Positions 8,692-17,412 of a DNA stretch of 64,000 bases are shown one piece after another. The notes beneath the pieces are model-generated. The model was not told the origin of the DNA. It worked only from the letters and a program-made list of their open reading frames with translations, and searched no databases. Numbering within the stretch: position 1 is the first letter of the stretch; each line of letters starts with the position of its first letter. This DNA comes from an uncultured Planctomycetales bacterium (GTDB lineage Bacteria > Planctomycetota > Planctomycetia > Pirellulales > Thermoguttaceae), in NCBI GenBank assembly GCA_937889015.1, contig CALARR010000213.1, forward strand, positions 1-64,000, read 5' to 3'. The translations under genes were made by a program, and so were the position numbers.

Positions 8692-9579
8692 TCACACGTC
8701 GCAGATCTCCACCGCCTGCTTGAGCGACTCATAGCCGTCTCGCAACGGGCTGTATTCGTGGGCCACATAGCCGTCGTACTTGGTTTCGACGATAGCGCGC
8801 ATGATCGCCGGATAGTACAGCTCCTGCGTGTCGTCAATTTCGTGCCGGCCGGGCACGCCGGCCGTGTGGATGTGACCGAAGTACTCGATGAACTCGCGGA
8901 TCGTGGCGATCACGTCCCCTTCCTGGACCTGCATGTGGTAGATGTCATAGAGCAGCTTGAACCGTGGGCTGCCAACGCGCTTGCAGAGTTCCACGCCCCA
9001 GGCCGTGCGATCGCACTGATAGTCCTTGTGATTCCGCTTGGAGTTGAGCAGCTCCATGCAGAGGGTCACCTTCTTCTGCTCGGCGAGACCCACGACCTGC
9101 TTCAAGGCGATGGCCGAGTTGACCAGCCCCGTCTCGTCGTCCAGGCCATCGCGATTGCCGGGGAAGCAGATCACGTTGGGATAGCCGGCGGCAGCGGCCA
9201 ACTCGATACCCTCGCGGATCTTGGTCAGGCACTCTTCGTGCTGCTCCTTGCGATTGAGCCCCTTGGTCAGGCTGTGGCTGCGGACCATGGTGCAGATCAG
9301 GCCGTGCTCCTTGAGCTTGGGCCAGTCGGCCGGATCGATGAAGTCCATGCCGAACAGGCCCAGGTCCACGCAGATCTTGCACTTATCCTCGATGGACTTC
9401 TTTTTGCCGAAGGCGCCGGGACAGGCGGCCTGGCGAATGCGGCCTTTGCGCGCGGCCTTGGGAGCCTGGGCCATGGCAACGTGGCCAGACAAGGCGCCGG
9501 CGGCCACGCCACCGGCAGCCAGGGCCTGAAGCAGTTGACGACGAGGAAGAACGCTTTCCTTAGGCGAATTACGGGTCAT
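8692..9579 (-). CDS. Tat-exported hydroxypyruvate isomerase-like TIM barrel
   Basis: A 295-residue protein starting at ATG 9579. The N-terminus carries a twin-arginine signal (PRRQLLQ, then an Ala/Gly-rich hydrophobic stretch ending VAMAQA). The rest is an AP-endonuclease-2-type TIM barrel with expected metal-binding acids and His: a Glu in LCMELLNSK, an Asp and His in LLYDIYHMQ, His residues in FGHIHTAGVPGRHE, and a terminal Glu in AHEYSP. This matches the hydroxypyruvate isomerase (Hyi) branch. It is the last gene of the CoA operon, 26 bp after the hydrolase gene. Export makes a role in carbohydrate processing plausible; its link to CoA chemistry is unclear. Confidence 0.85.
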   Translation of the reverse strand: MTRNSPKESVLPRRQLLQALAAGGVAAGALSGHVAMAQAPKAARKGRIRQAACPGAFGKKKSIEDKCKICVDLGLFGMDFIDPADWPKLKEHGLICTMVRSHSLTKGLNRKEQHEECLTKIREGIELAAAAGYPNVICFPGNRDGLDDETGLVNSAIALKQVVGLAEQKKVTLCMELLNSKRNHKDYQCDRTAWGVELCKRVGSPRFKLLYDIYHMQVQEGDVIATIREFIEYFGHIHTAGVPGRHEIDDTQELYYPAIMRAIVETKYDGYVAHEYSPLRDGYESLKQAVEICDV

Positions 9580-9605
9580 GGCGGGCTCTCCGTGGTGAGT
9601 AGGGT

Positions 9606-10532
9606 TTACGCAGGGGCGATACCTTCGTGCTTCAGGGACTGCTTGATCATCAGCGCGCAGTTCTTCTGGAAGAAATCCACCGGCAGGACGGGCGTTTGGC
9701 GGTGGATCTCGGCGCCCAGCTCCTCGGCGATCTGCCGGGCCGGCTTGCCGGCCTTGGCCTCGTCGACGATCCGCTGGTGATACTGGCGCGTAGACTCGAG
9801 CGCCCCGGCGAAATAGGCGTGCACCGCTTCGCGACCGCAGACCGCGCCGTTGTGGCTCAGGCATACGATCTCGGCGTCCAGGGCGGCCAGGCGCTCGATG
9901 GAGCGCACGTAGATCCCGTAGCCCGTGAAGTAGTTCGGCCACCAGGCATCGCCGGCGGGGAGCAGGTAACCAGTGGCGTCGGAGATAATCAGCACGCCGG
10001 AAGCCGGTTCGTGCAGGCTGATGCTGCAATCGCTGTGGCCGGGCGTTTCCAGCACGGACCACGTGCGGTCGCCGACAGTCACGCAGTCGCCTTCGCGGAG
10101 CGTGCGGTCGATGGCGATGCGGTTCTCCTCCACCGGCGCAAGCACGGCGTCGGGCCCGATGGCGCCAGCTTTGCGCAACACATCGGTCAGGGCCGAGTCG
10201 ACCTGGCGGAAGAAGGCCACGGCCTTTTCCACGCCGAGCGTGGTGGCGGCGGCGGCCGAGGCGGCCACCGACAGTTCCGGAAACATGGCGCGCAGGCACG
10301 GAATGGCCATCACGTGGTCGGGATGGGCGTGGGTGATGATGGCCTGGCGCACGTCGGCCGGCCCGACACCGAGTTCCGCCAGTTGCGTCTGGAGCACGGG
10401 GCCCAGGGCGCTGATGCCGCCTTCGACGATGGCCGCCTCGCCCTGCGCGCGGATCAGATACAGCGGATAGGCCTTGGTGCCCAGCATCCACACTCCGCCG
10501 CCAAGTTCGGCGGGGGGCTCTTGGATCAGCAT
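9606..10532 (-). CDS. Metallo-beta-lactamase-fold hydrolase
   Basis: A 308-residue cytosolic protein. The zinc-binding motif THAHPDHV lies at about residues 67-74, followed by the His of ETPGHSDCS, the bridging Asp of ISDATG and the late His of LSHNG. The ~100-residue C-terminal helical extension is like that of the glyoxalase II/LACTB2 group. The gene overlaps the upstream activase gene by 7 bp, so the two are co-translated. In this setting it could be a thioesterase acting on a CoA ester of the pathway. That is inference; the family also includes lactonases and nucleases. Confidence 0.85.
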   Translation of the reverse strand: MLIQEPPAELGGGVWMLGTKAYPLYLIRAQGEAAIVEGGISALGPVLQTQLAELGVGPADVRQAIITHAHPDHVMAIPCLRAMFPELSVAASAAAATTLGVEKAVAFFRQVDSALTDVLRKAGAIGPDAVLAPVEENRIAIDRTLREGDCVTVGDRTWSVLETPGHSDCSISLHEPASGVLIISDATGYLLPAGDAWWPNYFTGYGIYVRSIERLAALDAEIVCLSHNGAVCGREAVHAYFAGALESTRQYHQRIVDEAKAGKPARQIAEELGAEIHRQTPVLPVDFFQKNCALMIKQSLKHEGIAPA

Positions 10533-11326
10533 GAGGTTGCTCCCTTCTGCGTTTTTTCTGCCATTTCCGCGGCGAACAGCGCCGCGCCGAACGCGCCGAC
10601 GAACTGGGGCTCCGGCGGCACCAGCACCTGGCGCCCGAAGGCATCCTCGACCAACCGCACCAGCGCCGGGTTGTGGGCCGCGACGCCGCCGGTCATGACC
10701 AGCGTGCCGGTGACGACGTCCATCTCCAACAGGCGTTTGACGACCGAACGGAAGGCGCCCTTGATGATGTCTTCAACCGCGATGCCCGCGCGAATCTTCT
10801 CCAGAATCTCGGTGGCGGCGAACACGGTGCAGAAGCTGCCCAGGGGGGCCTCCTTGGTCGAGCGTTCGGCCAGGCCGTTGAGTTCGGCCGGGGCCAGATC
10901 GAGCCGGTAGGCAATCTCTTCCAGGAATGCGCCGGTGCCAGCCGCGCACTTGCGATTCATCTTGAACCCGGTGCGTGCGCCGGACGCGTCGAGGTGGATG
11001 ACCTTGCAGTCCTGGGCGCCGATGTCCAGCACGGTGATCGCCTGGGGGAAGAAGTGGTGGGCGCCCCGGCCGTGGCAGGCGATTTCGGTCATTTTGCCCG
11101 TGGCCCAGGGGACGTTGTCGCGGCCGTAACCCGTGGAAACCGCCCCGCAAATCTGCGACTGGTTCAGCCGTGCGGCGTGCAGGGCCTCGTCCAGGCAGCG
11201 CTGGGCGGTCTGGGCGTAGTCCACGCCCGAGCGCCGCGTGGCCTTGGCCAGCAACTGCCTTTGGCTGTCGATGAGCACCAGTTTGGCGGCGGAAGCGCCG
11301 ATGTCGATCCCGCAGAAATATGCCAC
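10526..11326 (-). CDS. BadF/BcrA/HgdC-type ATPase, dehydratase/reductase activase
   Basis: A 266-residue ASKHA-fold ATPase that hydrolyses ATP to push an electron from ferredoxin or flavodoxin into a partner iron-sulfur enzyme. Visible signatures are the N-terminal phosphate loop GIDIGASAAKLVL, VSTGYGRDN, the second phosphate loop VLDIGAQDCKV, and the two cysteines that in HgdC bridge a [4Fe-4S] cluster across the homodimer (RKCAAGTGAFLEE and GSFCTVFAATE). GGVAAHNPALV forms the late nucleotide-binding motif. It lies 6 bp after the dehydratase gene and overlaps the hydrolase gene by 7 bp. Length and motifs fit the single-domain HgdC or double-cubane-reductase type. Confidence 0.9.
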   Translation of the reverse strand: MAYFCGIDIGASAAKLVLIDSQRQLLAKATRRSGVDYAQTAQRCLDEALHAARLNQSQICGAVSTGYGRDNVPWATGKMTEIACHGRGAHHFFPQAITVLDIGAQDCKVIHLDASGARTGFKMNRKCAAGTGAFLEEIAYRLDLAPAELNGLAERSTKEAPLGSFCTVFAATEILEKIRAGIAVEDIIKGAFRSVVKRLLEMDVVTGTLVMTGGVAAHNPALVRLVEDAFGRQVLVPPEPQFVGAFGAALFAAEMAEKTQKGATSC

Positions 11327-11332
11327 CAGAAA

Positions 11333-12565
11333 TCACCCTTGCAGCAGTTGTTCCACGAAGGCCTCGATGTTCGTCCGGGTCTGCTCTTCCGAGTACATGC
11401 GCAGGTCGTTCAGATCGCCATTGATGACCAGGTAGGGCAGGCCCAGCTTCTGCTGCAGGCGTTGCGGCAGGCCGTAGCGGTTGTTGGAGTTGTTGGGGCA
11501 GGTCTTGGCGTCGTGGTAGAGGATGCCATTGATCTTGTACAGCCGGGCCATGCGTTCGATGTAGGCCTCCTTCTCTTCTTCGCCGCGGCAGATGAAAATA
11601 CTGCTGTAGGCCTGGGCCATGCTGCGGAACGGATCGGCCGGATCGAGGGCCTCGAAGATCCAGCTATTGCAGTAGGTCGAGGCCACCACGCAGGTGCGGA
11701 GTTCCATGAACAGGTTGCTCAAGGGGCTGAGCTTGCCCCAGACGGGCATGCCTTCCCAATAGATCCGCAACCGTTCGCCTTCGACGGCCGCCACGCGATT
11801 GGCCACGCGCTCCTGGAGCTCGGCCACCAGCAGCTTGTAGTAGTCGACCGCCTCGGGCATGCCGCGCATCACCACGGCCGGTCCCATCTGGATCGTGCCA
11901 TCGAAGAAGGTGATCGGCGAGGGAACGGCGGCGGCCGCTTCCAGCACGGCCTTCCACAGCATGGTGGTCTGCCGCGACAGGTCGATGACTTCGCGCAGGC
12001 GGTCCGGGTCGAACTTGCAACCGGCCACCTTTTCCAGCGGCTCGACCAGGTCCTTGATCTGCCGCGACACGAAGTCGATCAAGTCGCGATCGGGCGCGTC
12101 GGTGCCGCGCGGCGTGTGCACGCCCAGGCAAGGAATGTTCCACTCGCGCGCGTAGAACTGGAACCAGTCCTTCACGTCGCGGCACTGGTTGGTGTTGTAG
12201 ACCAGCACGTCGGCCTTGGGCGGGCCGGAGAGCTTCATCTTCTGTAGCGGGCTGGCGCCCTTCAGATACGAGCCGATGTCGCTGGTGAGGTACGAGCAGA
12301 TGTCGGGCGAGAAGCCGCGCGCGTTGGCCAGCGGAATCAGATCCGTGGCCATGCGCGAAGCGCCCAACATGGCCCCGTGGTTCTCGGGAAAATAAACGTT
12401 GAAGCCCATCGCGCGCAACAGCTCGGCCGGCCCGACGCTGGTGCACCAGGCGGTCTTCTTGCCTTCGGCCGGGCCGCGCTCCAACTCGGCGAAATACTGG
12501 CCCATCACGTCGCGAAGCTTCTTGCTGGCGGCGAAATCTTTGCGTTCTACGTTAGCCGTCGACAT
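11333..12565 (-). CDS. 2-hydroxyacyl-CoA dehydratase / benzoyl-CoA reductase (BcrB/HgdB) family protein
   Basis: A 410-residue protein from ATG 12565. It belongs to the HgdB/BcrB/FldB family, whose members bind an iron-sulfur cluster and receive one electron at very low potential from an activase. Cys41 (WCTSVGPAEL), Cys90 (DICSYLTSDIG) and Cys128 (NTNQCRDV) sit where the family has cluster ligands. The C-terminal GDLNDLRMYSEEQTRTNIEAF is the family end motif. Only one such subunit gene is present, whereas classical dehydratases need two. A homodimeric double-cubane cluster protein, or an E. coli YjiM-like enzyme, is therefore a real alternative. The activase follows after 6 bp. The substrate is not predictable. 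Confidence 0.85.
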   Translation of the reverse strand: MSTANVERKDFAASKKLRDVMGQYFAELERGPAEGKKTAWCTSVGPAELLRAMGFNVYFPENHGAMLGASRMATDLIPLANARGFSPDICSYLTSDIGSYLKGASPLQKMKLSGPPKADVLVYNTNQCRDVKDWFQFYAREWNIPCLGVHTPRGTDAPDRDLIDFVSRQIKDLVEPLEKVAGCKFDPDRLREVIDLSRQTTMLWKAVLEAAAAVPSPITFFDGTIQMGPAVVMRGMPEAVDYYKLLVAELQERVANRVAAVEGERLRIYWEGMPVWGKLSPLSNLFMELRTCVVASTYCNSWIFEALDPADPFRSMAQAYSSIFICRGEEEKEAYIERMARLYKINGILYHDAKTCPNNSNNRYGLPQRLQQKLGLPYLVINGDLNDLRMYSEEQTRTNIEAFVEQLLQG

Positions 12566-12627
12566 ACGCGGGTATCCTGGGGTTATCGGTGGTCGGTTGT
12601 CAGTTATTCGTAGCAGGCAGGCGATCG

Positions 12628-14727
12628 CTAGCCGTTGCTTGCGGTCCACTGCCCCGTGGCTGCAACCTGCTTGAGCAGCCGGCCGGGGGAGTAGCGCGGG
12701 CCGCACTGCTGCGACAAGCGTTGCAAGGCTGCGCACACCTGGTCTAGTCCCAAATCGCAGGCGTATTTCACCACGCCGCCGCGGAAGTCGGGCAGCCCGG
12801 TCCCCAAGACCATGGCCACATCCACGTCGGCGCCGCGCGACACCACACCCTCCTCCAGCAGGCCAAAGGCTTCGACCACCATGCGCAGCAACAGCCGCGC
12901 GGTGATCGCTTCGCGGTCGGGCCGGTCGGCCGACGAGGGCCGCTGCTGCCGCGCCGCGGCAAGGATCGCCTCAGCCGCGGGGTCGGCGTGCGGCGTGTAA
13001 TCGCCGGGCTCGTAGCGATAGACGCCCGAGCCCGTCTTCTGGCCGAGCCGACCATCCTCAACCAGCCGATCGACGATCGACGACAACCGGCCGTGGTGCG
13101 CAAACGCCTGCGACAGGATGGTGTGGGTCTTTACCAGGATATCCAACCCCGACATATCGATCAACTGAAGGGGCCCCATGGGCAGACCGAATTCGACCAT
13201 CGCCGCGTCGATTTCCGTCGGGTCGGCCCCCTCTTCCAGCAGCCAGAAGGCCTCGACAATGTAGGGAATGAAGACCCGGTTGACCACGAATCCCTCGCGG
13301 TTTTCGACCAGGACGGGGGTTTTGCCGATCGCCTTGGCCAGAGCCAGGGCGGTGGCCGTCACCTCGGGGGGTGTGCTTCGGCGACGGATCACCTCGACCA
13401 GCGGCATCTGCTGGGCCGGATGGAAGAAATGCAGCCCCACCAGACGTTGCGGATGACGCATGCCCTCGGCCAGCACGTCCAAGCTGATCGTTGACGTGTT
13501 GGTGGCGATGATCGTCTCGGCCGGGCAGATGGCCTCCAGCCGGGCGATGGCGGCGCGTTTGACCTCGATCTCCTCGAAGACGGCCTCCACCACCAGTTGC
13601 GTGCTGGCCAAGGCCTGCCAGTCGAGAGTCGTGGTCAGCCGGGCGATGGCCGCCTGGGCCTTGGCCGGCGCAAGCTTTCCCTGGGCCGCACGGCGATCCA
13701 GGGAGCCGACGACCCGCCGCCGCCCCGCGTCCAGGGCCGGCTGGTTTTGATCGCAGGCCGCGACCGTGACGCCGGCCGTGACCAGCGCCTGGGCGATGCC
13801 GGCCCCCATGGTTCCCATCCCCAGCACGCCGGCCTGCGTGATACGGGCCGCTGGCACGGACTGCAACTCGGGAATGCGCGCCGTCTGCCGGCTGGCGCAG
13901 AAGAGGTAGATCTTGTTCTGTGCCGTGCGGCTGGCCATGCACTGCCGAAAGGCCTCCTGCTCGCCGCGCAGGCCGGCGGCAAACGATTCCAGCCCGGCCT
14001 GAACCACCGCCAGAATTTGCCGCGGGGCGACCAACTCGGGTCGGAGGCTCGCCAGGCGCTGCTCGGCTGCGGCCACGGCCGACTGGTTGGCGGCCGGATC
14101 GTCCAGCTTGTCACGGAGCTGGCTGGTGCGCCGGCCGCCGGCCCCGGCCTCCAGGCACTGGGCAACGCCCGAGGTGAGCAACTGCTCGGCCGGGCACACG
14201 GCGTCGATCAAGCCCAGGCCTAGGGCCCGTGGGGCGTCGATGGGCCGGCCGTCCAGGAGCATCTCCAGGGCCGGGCCGACGCCGATCAACCGCACCAGGC
14301 GTTGCGTGCCGCCGGCGCCCGGATTGATGCCCAAGTTGACCTCAGGCATACTGAAGCGACTGCCCTGCGCGGCCAGGCGCAGGTGGCAGGCCATGGCCAA
14401 CTCCAGCGCCCCGCCCAGCACGTGGCCGGCCACCGCGGCCAGCACCGGCTTGGGTGAGTCTTCTACGGCCTGAAAGGCCTGCTGGAACACCTGCGACGTG
14501 CGGACCGCCTCGTCGCCGCTTTGGATCTCCTGGAAGATTGCCAGGTCGGCCCCGGCGCTGAAATGCTCGCTGCCGCCGGTAAGGACGATCGCCTGCACTT
14601 GTTCGTCGGCGTTGGCTCGGTCGAGCGCTGCGCGCAATTCGTCCAAGAGGGCGAAACTCAGGGCGTTGACCGGCGGCGCATCGAGGGTCAGCAGGGCCAG
14701 GTTGTCGCGTGTTTCGTAATGGATCAT
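12628..14727 (-). CDS. Fused enoyl-CoA hydratase / 3-hydroxyacyl-CoA dehydrogenase (FadJ-like)
   Basis: A 699-residue bifunctional beta-oxidation enzyme. Residues 1-190 are a crotonase domain with the oxyanion-hole GGALELAMACH and the catalytic Glu segment MPEVNLGINPGAGGTQRL. From about residue 296 there is an NAD-binding domain (GVLGMGTMGAGIA), the dehydrogenase His motif GLHFFHPAQQMPLVE, and the two C-terminal 3HCDH domains (NREGFVVNRVF; GLGQKTGSGVYRY-like). It heads the operon, 62 bp before the dehydratase gene. Hydration, oxidation and dehydration of CoA esters could run in sequence. No thiolase or acyl-CoA dehydrogenase is in view, so the complete pathway is not defined here. Confidence 0.92.
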   Translation of the reverse strand: MIHYETRDNLALLTLDAPPVNALSFALLDELRAALDRANADEQVQAIVLTGGSEHFSAGADLAIFQEIQSGDEAVRTSQVFQQAFQAVEDSPKPVLAAVAGHVLGGALELAMACHLRLAAQGSRFSMPEVNLGINPGAGGTQRLVRLIGVGPALEMLLDGRPIDAPRALGLGLIDAVCPAEQLLTSGVAQCLEAGAGGRRTSQLRDKLDDPAANQSAVAAAEQRLASLRPELVAPRQILAVVQAGLESFAAGLRGEQEAFRQCMASRTAQNKIYLFCASRQTARIPELQSVPAARITQAGVLGMGTMGAGIAQALVTAGVTVAACDQNQPALDAGRRRVVGSLDRRAAQGKLAPAKAQAAIARLTTTLDWQALASTQLVVEAVFEEIEVKRAAIARLEAICPAETIIATNTSTISLDVLAEGMRHPQRLVGLHFFHPAQQMPLVEVIRRRSTPPEVTATALALAKAIGKTPVLVENREGFVVNRVFIPYIVEAFWLLEEGADPTEIDAAMVEFGLPMGPLQLIDMSGLDILVKTHTILSQAFAHHGRLSSIVDRLVEDGRLGQKTGSGVYRYEPGDYTPHADPAAEAILAAARQQRPSSADRPDREAITARLLLRMVVEAFGLLEEGVVSRGADVDVAMVLGTGLPDFRGGVVKYACDLGLDQVCAALQRLSQQCGPRYSPGRLLKQVAATGQWTASNG

Positions 14728-14776
14728 GGGAATGCGGAAACCGGAAGGCAGAATACGCGAGGGAAGTCGCCCCGCG

Positions 14777-14893
14777 GGGTGGCCCCGATAGCTTGCCTAT
14801 CGGGGCGGCGCAGCCGCAAGAGGTCTTCCAACCATCTCCTGTGCGCCGCTTGTGCCTTTCGGCACCCCGATAGCGGAGCTATCGGGGCCACCC
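14777..14893. repeat. Hairpin element with 16-bp terminal inverted repeats
   Basis: GGGTGGCCCCGATAGC at 14777-14792 is the exact reverse complement of 14878-14893. Inside each end is a second palindrome: CCCCGATAG/CTATCGGGG at 14783-14805 (5-nt loop) and again at 14865-14887. The element can fold as one long stem or as two hairpins. It lies between the divergent FadJ-like and oxidoreductase genes. The form suggests a REP- or MITE-like element, but only one copy is in this window. Confidence 0.75.
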
Positions 14894-15114
14894 GTGAGGC
14901 CATTGACAATGTGGAGATCAATAAAGCCTTTCCACGATAGAATGGGCCGGCTGGCCCCGTCAAGGACGGGGCAGACCGGAATGTGGAACGGGACGGCCCG
15001 ATCCTTGGCGCAGCCGGACTCCGTGCATTCCGCATCCCGGTTTCCACATCCCGGTTTTCGTTCTACAATCGCGTTCAGTTACGCGCGCGGCAGCGAACGG
15101 AAGGGAGGGTTCTC

Positions 15115-16248
15115 GTGAAGGTCTATCGCGTCGGCATCCTGGGGTTTGGCTTCATCGGCAAGGTGCATACCTACGGCTACCTAAACCTGCCGCTGTTCTA
15201 CGATCCGCTGCCTCTGCAGGCCCGGATCACGCACGTGGTCACCAGTCGCCGCGAGACGGCGCTGAAGGCCTGCCAGACAATCGGGGCCGAAACGGCCGAA
15301 ACGGACTATCGGGTCGTGACCGAGAACCCGCACATCGACATCGTGCATGTTTGCACGCCCAACCATTTGCATCTTGAGGCCCTGCTCTCGGCGATGCGTC
15401 ACCAGAAGCACATCTACTGCGACAAGCCGCTGGTGGCCACGATGCAGGAAGCCGAGCAGGTCCGGGCCGCGTTGGCCGACTATCGCGGCACGGCCCAGAT
15501 GACCCTGCAGAACCGTTTCTTTCCGGCGACGATGCGCGCCAAGCAACTCGTGGGGGCCGGCGCGCTCGGCCAGGTGCTCGGCTTTCGGGCCTGCTATCTG
15601 CACGGCGGCAGCGCCTCGCCCCAGGCGCCGGCCAAATGGAAGCTTACGGCCGCGGCCGGCGGCGGCGTGATCGCCGACCTGGCCTCGCACGTGCTGGACC
15701 TGGTGGATTGGCTGATCGGGCCGCTGAGCGGCGTGATGGCCGACACGCAGATCGCCTATGCGCAGCGTCCTTCGGCCGAAGATCCCGAGAAACTGGTGCC
15801 CATCGACGTGGAAGACAGCGTGATGCTGCTGGCGCGCACGCAAGCCGGGGCCCGGGGCACGATCGAGGCCACGAAGATCGCTACTGGCACGGAAGATGAG
15901 TTGCGAGTGGAGATTCATGGCTCACGCGGCGCGTTGCGCTACAACGGCATGGACCCGCATCACTTGGAGCTGCACGACGCCACCGTGCCCGGCGAACCCT
16001 TGGGCGGCTTGCGTGGTTGGAACCGCATCGACACGGGCCAGCGCTATCCGGCCCCGGCCGCCGCATTTCCCAGCCCCAAGGCGGCCACGGGCTGGATTCG
16101 CAGCCACGCGGCGTGCCTGGCGAATTTTCTGCAGGCCGTGGCCGAGGGCCGGCCGGCCGAACCGGGATTGGAGCAGGGGATCCGCGTGCAGCAACTGATG
16201 GATTGGGTGCGCAGGTCCGCGGCCGAGAAACGCTGGGTGACCGGCTGA
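15115..16248 (+). CDS. Gfo/Idh/MocA family oxidoreductase
   Basis: A 377-residue cytosolic NAD(P)-dependent sugar dehydrogenase-type protein. The GTG at 15115 is chosen because GGGAGGG lies 5-6 nt upstream and because the Rossmann strand begins at once (GILGFGFIGKVH). The signature VHVCTPNHLHLE and the conserved CDKPL Lys-Pro segment follow at about residues 75-105. The catalytic-domain His is in VIADLASHVLDLVDWL. The substrate is unknown; the family handles sugars, inositols and their oxidised forms. It is divergent from the CoA operon and convergent with the NRDE gene, with no tight operon partner. Confidence 0.88.
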   Translation: MKVYRVGILGFGFIGKVHTYGYLNLPLFYDPLPLQARITHVVTSRRETALKACQTIGAETAETDYRVVTENPHIDIVHVCTPNHLHLEALLSAMRHQKHIYCDKPLVATMQEAEQVRAALADYRGTAQMTLQNRFFPATMRAKQLVGAGALGQVLGFRACYLHGGSASPQAPAKWKLTAAAGGGVIADLASHVLDLVDWLIGPLSGVMADTQIAYAQRPSAEDPEKLVPIDVEDSVMLLARTQAGARGTIEATKIATGTEDELRVEIHGSRGALRYNGMDPHHLELHDATVPGEPLGGLRGWNRIDTGQRYPAPAAAFPSPKAATGWIRSHAACLANFLQAVAEGRPAEPGLEQGIRVQQLMDWVRRSAAEKRWVTG

Positions 16249-16258
16249 CGTCAGGGCA

Positions 16259-17008
16259 CTAACCGCGGTCGGCCGAGAGCACCTGACGCAAGAAGGGCGA
16301 CAGGTCTTCGTATTCGTGCTCCGAAGGCGGTCCGGGCGAATACTGATAGACGGCGTTTTGCGGCCGATGGGGCAGCGACACCAAGGTCGAGGAGACGGTG
16401 CCGTAGTCCCCCTTCTGAAACACCAGCCCCCACTGGCCTTCGGCGTCGGCCTTGCGCGAAAAGGCGCGGCTGGCCACCGCCAGGAAGGTCACGGCGGAGT
16501 CCAGGTTATGCAGCGTCAACAGGCGCCGCGTCAACTGCTGGCGTGCGTCGTTCGGATCGTCCATGCTGCCATTGGTGAGCACGTGCAGACCCGGTTCCAT
16601 TTCGGTCACTTCCACGTGGTCGCCACCGTAGATCACGAAGCCCTGCTGGGCGTCGAGGCACACATAGTTGGCCCCCGCATAGCGGCCGGTCGACAACTCC
16701 TGGGCGGCCAATTGGGAAGCCTCGCGCGCGTCGGCCGCGTTGAGCAATTCGCGGCACAGCAAGCCGCGCGAACGCGGTTCGGCCGGCATATACGTCTTGC
16801 GGCGATTGCTGACGACCACCAGCAACCCATGCTGATTGACCCCCAGCCATGTCCCCCCCGCCTTCCGGTCGATACCGCAGATCACGCGCGGTTTGCCCGA
16901 CTGGATTCGCGGCGATTGGCTGGCACGTTCCAGCAGTTCCTCGCGGTTAGACGCCAGGAGGATCGGCGCGTCTTGCGCAGTGCGGTATAGGATCGCCGTG
17001 ACACACAT
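16259..17008 (-). CDS. NRDE/TANGO2-family protein
   Basis: A 249-residue protein of the NRDE (DUF833) family, related to human TANGO2. The start at ATG 17008 puts Cys at position 2, as in the family, where removal of Met would leave an N-terminal nucleophile Cys (Ntn-hydrolase-like). The family motif follows in LLASNREELLERAS, then GGTWLGVNQHGLLVVVSNRR and GANYVCLDA. A longer frame from 17074 would bury this Cys, so I reject that start. Bacterial members may act in lipid, haem or acyl-CoA handling, but the reaction is not settled. It lies 10 bp from the stop of the convergent oxidoreductase gene. Confidence 0.88.
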   Translation of the reverse strand: MCVTAILYRTAQDAPILLASNREELLERASQSPRIQSGKPRVICGIDRKAGGTWLGVNQHGLLVVVSNRRKTYMPAEPRSRGLLCRELLNAADAREASQLAAQELSTGRYAGANYVCLDAQQGFVIYGGDHVEVTEMEPGLHVLTNGSMDDPNDARQQLTRRLLTLHNLDSAVTFLAVASRAFSRKADAEGQWGLVFQKGDYGTVSSTLVSLPHRPQNAVYQYSPGPPSEHEYEDLSPFLRQVLSADRG

Positions 17009-17412
17009 GGGGCAATGAGTCCAAGATCGGCATCGGCACTGCTCACCCCGTGCCGAGGCCACCGATCGGAACATCCCTCCTCATCGCTAATCGGGGAAGC
17101 TTGGCTGTTGTGTTGGCCTTGGGGGTAAGCCCTCAGTGTAACTGGCCTTCCATACAACTTGCACCCCTCTACAAGGTGTCTTTTTCTGCTTCAATCACGC
17201 CATCATGCTCCTTGGCGGGGGCAGCGCGACGGTCTGGTGCGTTGTCCCCTGTTAAGAACGTCGCTTGCCCCCTGAACCCGTCCTGGCGAACTGCGGTCAG
17301 ACTGCTAAGATGATTGCGGGCAAGCCCATCGCAATACCTTTGGTGCCTTCCCTTGCGCACCCCCCGATGCGGGTGCTTGTTCCTGTCGTTCCTCCTGCAG
17401 AATTTCGATTGA
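17009..17412. other. Intergenic region, divergent promoters
   Basis: About 400 bp between the divergent NRDE and second fabH genes. I see no coding frame or RNA gene. Promoters for both genes should lie here. A purine-poor, CT-rich run at about 17340-17400 precedes fabH without a clear ribosome-binding site. Confidence 0.4.

Noticed and set aside
9580..10644. Upstream in-frame extension of the Tat TIM-barrel gene
   Set aside because: It lies antiparallel-frame over the hydrolase gene and has Arg-rich shadow sequence. The Tat signal fixes the start at 9579.
12585..12612. GGTTGTCAGTT-like strings seen also near 18625-18651 and 24669
   Set aside because: Short, imperfect CTGACAAC repeats of low complexity. 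I could not define element ends or a consistent length.
12566..12736. N-terminal extension of the dehydratase-family gene
   Set aside because: It overlaps the end of the FadJ-like gene and has no match to the family. The ATG at 12565 fits the family N-terminus.
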